Notes under the pieces: model-generated | The model's input: the letters and a program-made list of their open reading frames with translations, nothing else | The model's database searches: none | Told to the model about the DNA's origin: nothing | NCBI GenBank assembly: GCA_003242205.1 | Contig: QGUR01000204.1 | Coordinates: 1 to 8,316, forward strand | Source of the DNA: Chloroflexota bacterium | GTDB taxonomy: Bacteria > Chloroflexota > Anaerolineae > Aggregatilineales > Phototrophicaceae | Reading direction: 5' to 3' | Length of the DNA stretch: 8,316 nucleotides | Made by a program: the position numbers and the translations under genes | Part shown: positions 5,978-8,316 of the stretch, in pieces | Layout: every line of letters begins with the position of its first letter | How positions within the stretch are numbered: the first letter of the stretch is position 1

Positions 5978-7036
5978 ATGAATAACGGACAATCGAACGG
6001 TCGTGGTTCTGCCTTTCCGGTCGTGGCAGCAGTCGTGCTTCTGGGAACCTTTGCGGTGCTGTTATGGTTTATCCTTTCCGAGGCCGACCTTGTCCATCAG
6101 GCACAGCAATCGTATCCGCTGCCGACCGCCATCCCGCCTACGGAAGTCGCCGCCGCAACTGCAGAGACGACAGCGACCATGGATGTGACTGACGCCGTTG
6201 CTCCGGACACGACCGCTGAGGCGACGGCTGAAGGCCCGGCAACCGAAGCCACCGCTGAAGAAGGCACGGAAGTTGCGGCTGCGCCGACGGAAGGCCCGCT
6301 GTTCGATCCGGCACAGGTCGCCGCTGGTAAAGCGGCGTTCGACACGGTCTGCATCGCCTGTCACGGCATCGACGCTCGTGGCGTCCCCGGTCTGGGCAAG
6401 GATCTGGTGCATTCCGAATTTGTCCACGGTCTGAGCGACGAGGAACTCGTACAGTTCATTATCACGGGGCGTCCGGCATTTGACCCGGCGAACACGACCG
6501 GCATCGAAATGCCCGCGCGTGGCGGCAACCCGACGATCACTGATGAGCAAATCGAGCAGATCGTGGTTTATCTCCGCAGTCTTGCCGCTGAAGAAGGGAT
6601 TATCCCGGTGCAGGCCGGCGCTGCTGAACCTGCTCAGGCAACCGCTGCCCCCGAAGAGGCTGCTGCTGAGCCAGCGCCAACGACGGTTGCCGCTGCGCCT
6701 GCTGCGGAGACGGAATGGGTTCCGCCGGTTCCCGGCGGCACGCCGGTTGCGGCCCGGCCCATTGCCGACAGCCCGCAAGGACTCTATCTGTGGTCGTGTT
6801 CGACCTGCCACGGCATTGATGGGCAGGGGAATGCGCCTTACGGGCCCGGCATTCTCGATAGCGACCTGCTCGACCCGGCCAATGAGGAACAACTGGTTGC
6901 TTTCCTGATCGCCGGCGACGACTATGAAGGCGCTCAGGGCGGGTTCGTGCATCCGCCGCGCGGCGGCTATCCGGCGCTGACCGACGAACAGGTGACCGAA
7001 CTGGCGGCATACCTTCAGGGTCTCGCTGGCGAGTAA
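5978..7036 (+). CDS. Membrane-anchored dihaem cytochrome c
   Basis: A 352-residue electron carrier with one N-terminal membrane anchor (about 14-33, VVAAVVLLGTFAVLLWFIL) that is not obviously cleaved, so both haem domains should face outward while tethered. An Ala/Thr/Glu-rich linker (about 55-106) leads to class I haem domain 1: CIACH (125-129), with M178 in IEMPARGGNP as the sixth ligand. A second Ala/Pro/Glu-rich linker (about 213-246) leads to domain 2: CSTCH (274-278). The two domains align well around the distal loop, but domain 2 has H325 (FVHPPRGGYP) where domain 1 has M178. The pair looks like an internal duplication with changed iron ligation. AAGAGGA lies 12 nt before the ATG. The gene is divergent from the multicopper oxidase and ends in a strong terminator. 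A role carrying electrons between that oxidase and the respiratory chain is inferred. Confidence 0.93.
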   Translation: MNNGQSNGRGSAFPVVAAVVLLGTFAVLLWFILSEADLVHQAQQSYPLPTAIPPTEVAAATAETTATMDVTDAVAPDTTAEATAEGPATEATAEEGTEVAAAPTEGPLFDPAQVAAGKAAFDTVCIACHGIDARGVPGLGKDLVHSEFVHGLSDEELVQFIITGRPAFDPANTTGIEMPARGGNPTITDEQIEQIVVYLRSLAAEEGIIPVQAGAAEPAQATAAPEEAAAEPAPTTVAAAPAAETEWVPPVPGGTPVAARPIADSPQGLYLWSCSTCHGIDGQGNAPYGPGILDSDLLDPANEEQLVAFLIAGDDYEGAQGGFVHPPRGGYPALTDEQVTELAAYLQGLAGE

Positions 7037-7060
7037 ACGCCGCACGATATCGAACTCACC

Positions 7061-7092
7061 AAAGAGGCTGCGCTGAAAGGCGGAGCCTCTTT
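7061..7092 (+). terminator. Rho-independent terminator of the cytochrome c gene, touching the convergent gene
   Basis: AAAGAGGCT (7061-7069) pairs with AGCCTCTTT (7084-7092); a further CGC/GCG pairing (7071-7073 with 7080-7082) closes on a six-base loop. On the plus strand the T's run on as TTTATGTTTG. The stem's last two bases are part of the stop codon (7093-7091) of the acetyltransferase gene on the other strand. It may act in both directions, but the minus-strand side lacks a longer T-tract. Confidence 0.75.
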
Positions 7093-7948
7093 ATGTTTGC
7101 GGCGAGCCGGTCAGGGCGACGCGCATTTCGTGCTGTCGCAGCGTGACCTGATACCCAAGTTGCTCCAGCGCCGGCCAGGCCGGGTCAGATGAGTCAAGGT
7201 TGACGAGCGACGCGCGTGCCTCGGGATAGATCGTATGCAGGTGAGCGAAAAGCGCGGCAACTGCTTCGGGATGTGTGGGTGACGCGCCGATATCCTGTAA
7301 CACGAGGCGTTCTGCCGAGAAGAACCCGATGGCATAGGCCTGAATGTCGCCGTCATCCAGCGCGAGCCACGCCGCCGGGGCAGAGGTCTGATTGAGCAGC
7401 GACTCGCGCTGCCGCTGCCAGGGGTTGGGAACGGCGTGCAATCGCTCATAAGCCGTAAGCGCGCGTTCGAGCGTGCTTTTTTCAAAACTGCCGCGCCAGA
7501 CCGGGGCTGCGACCGGACCCGGCTCGCGCGCAATCACCAACAGATCGCGCGTGTCACGAAAGCCTGCCCGCAGGTAAAGATTGCGCGCGGCGTCATTGCC
7601 AGCGATCACCTCTAGCTGAACCGAGGTCAGCCCAAGCGCGCAGGCGTTCTCCAGCAGGGCGTTCAGCAGCCGTTTGCCGATGCCCTGCTGTCGTCTGGAG
7701 GCAATAACACCGATCCCTGCGACCCAACCGCCATCGTTGCGCCGTGCGAGCGCGGCCAACCCGACTGGTTGCGCGTCAGCGTAGGCGACCGGCGAGTGTT
7801 CCAGCAAAACGTCATGGTTGTGTACGTGTGCGCGTATCTGCGCCTCCGTCATCTGAACCGGCACGACGTAACCTTCGTAACTGGCATTAAACAATTCTGC
7901 CAGTTGCGCCCACGAGAGCGCGGAAGCCGGACGAAATTCAATTGCCAT
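7091..7948 (-). CDS. GNAT-family N-acetyltransferase
   Basis: This 285-residue soluble protein transfers an acyl group from acyl-CoA to an unidentified amine. The N-terminal GNAT domain covers about 1-140. Its acetyl-CoA loop is RRQQGIGKRL (85-94), in which Q87/Q88-G89-I90-G91 fits the (Q/R)xxGx(G/A) signature, preceded by the strand GWVAGIGVIA. The next conserved part, LEVIAGNDAARNLYLRAGF (112-130), is the usual C-terminal GNAT motif. Residues from about 155 on lack a clear second CoA loop and may be a degenerate second GNAT half, which would explain a length about twice that of a single domain. The ATG overlaps the end of the upstream creatininase-family gene by 11 nt (the stop lies inside this frame), so the two are probably cotranscribed and translationally coupled. 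GGAG is 13 nt before the ATG, rather far. The stop codon merges with the cytochrome terminator. Confidence 0.88.
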   Translation of the reverse strand: MAIEFRPASALSWAQLAELFNASYEGYVVPVQMTEAQIRAHVHNHDVLLEHSPVAYADAQPVGLAALARRNDGGWVAGIGVIASRRQQGIGKRLLNALLENACALGLTSVQLEVIAGNDAARNLYLRAGFRDTRDLLVIAREPGPVAAPVWRGSFEKSTLERALTAYERLHAVPNPWQRQRESLLNQTSAPAAWLALDDGDIQAYAIGFFSAERLVLQDIGASPTHPEAVAALFAHLHTIYPEARASLVNLDSSDPAWPALEQLGYQVTLRQHEMRVALTGSPQT

Positions 7949-8288
7949 GTGTGTAACGCTGCTCCATATTGTGTGCGGTCTGGTTTCGTTCTGCGCGGCG
8001 CGCTAACCGGCGGCGCGCCTGTTCGTGGATTTCGCGCACATGCTCGATTTTTTCCTGTACGGCGACTTCCAGCCAGCGCGCGCCGTTTTCGGCAGTCGCC
8101 AGACTGCCCGCGCCATAACTGCCGGTCAGTGTGTCGTCTTCCCACGGGCAACTGAGAACCAGCGCGCCGCCTTCGATCCAGTCCATGTAGAAATTCGGCG
8201 TGCTGATGAAATCAGTCTCGTCGACGACGCGCTCCATGCGGCATAAATCCGGGCGCAGGTACAACATGTACGAGGTTTCAAACTCCCC
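7938..8288 (-). CDS. Creatininase-family amidohydrolase, C-terminal fragment (runs off the right edge)
   Basis: About 117 residues of the C-terminal half of a metal-dependent creatininase/MftE-type amidohydrolase, whose full length is usually about 240-270. The frame reads GEFETSYMLYLRPDL, which matches the family's conserved HAGExETS segment and following helix, and later TGSYGAGSLATAENG, the family's glycine-rich ATAExG motif. Homology thus extends upstream of the first ATG (8267), so that ATG is not the real start. Just before GEFETS an in-frame TGA (8291-8289) stands where Ala of HAGE is expected; reading on gives MGQ-stop-GE in place of an expected MGHAGE. A run of eight C's at 8302-8309 follows. 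This looks like sequence error at a contig end more than true decay. The stop at 7940-7938 lies inside the acetyltransferase start, as in an operon. The substrate is unknown: members act on creatinine, formamides and peptide-like bonds. Confidence 0.75.
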   Translation of the reverse strand, partial: GEFETSYMLYLRPDLCRMERVVDETDFISTPNFYMDWIEGGALVLSCPWEDDTLTGSYGAGSLATAENGARWLEVAVQEKIEHVREIHEQARRRLARRAERNQTAHNMEQRYTHGN

Positions 8289-8316
8289 TCACTGCCCCAT
8301 CGCCCCCCCCTGGAAG

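Noticed and set aside
6062..7045. Minus-strand frame of 327 codons across the cytochrome gene
   Set aside because: Antisense shadow of a gene with two CxxCH sites and a membrane anchor; its Arg-rich translation resembles no family.

Overview
This window looks like a piece of a moderately GC-rich bacterial genome, most likely from Chloroflexota (Anaerolineae-like). That placement is an inference. It rests on the protein mix: a cytoplasmic PreP-type M16C peptidase, a Tat-exported multicopper oxidase and a membrane-anchored dihaem cytochrome c whose extracytoplasmic parts carry Ala/Thr/Glu-rich low-complexity linkers. No rRNA, tRNA, CRISPR array, insertion sequence or phage gene was seen. The right edge reads like the poor-quality end of a contig.

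Layout, left to right. (1) 68-1072, minus: a LacI-family repressor with a strong promoter at 1341-1369 and an unusually long leader of about 260 nt containing a 16-bp direct repeat. (2) 1388-1577: 3' untranslated region of the peptidase gene, with a long hairpin (1452-1500) and an intrinsic terminator (1381-1423) lying just before the repressor promoter. (3) 1578-4499, minus: a complete 973-residue M16C zinc metallopeptidase. (4) 4553-4575: intrinsic terminator of the next gene. (5) 4609-5688, minus: a two-domain multicopper oxidase with a Tat signal. (6) 5689-5977: a divergent promoter region with a 17-bp inverted repeat and a third, more distant half-site. (7) 5978-7036, plus: an anchored dihaem cytochrome c, ended by a terminator that runs into the stop codon of the next, convergent gene. 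(8) 7091-7948, minus: a GNAT acetyltransferase. (9) 7938 to the right edge, minus: the C-terminal part of a creatininase-family amidohydrolase that overlaps the acetyltransferase start by 11 nt.

How the genes relate. The multicopper oxidase and the cytochrome are transcribed divergently from one control region, both act outside the cytoplasmic membrane, and both carry similar A/T/E-rich segments. They are the best candidate for a functional unit: electron exchange between a copper oxidase and a membrane-tethered dihaem carrier. The second haem domain of the cytochrome has His where the first has its Met ligand, so the two haems probably differ in potential. The creatininase and acetyltransferase genes appear translationally coupled. 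The peptidase and the LacI repressor are separate transcription units. The repressor's targets are not identifiable here, although a same-strand gene may begin at the extreme left edge.
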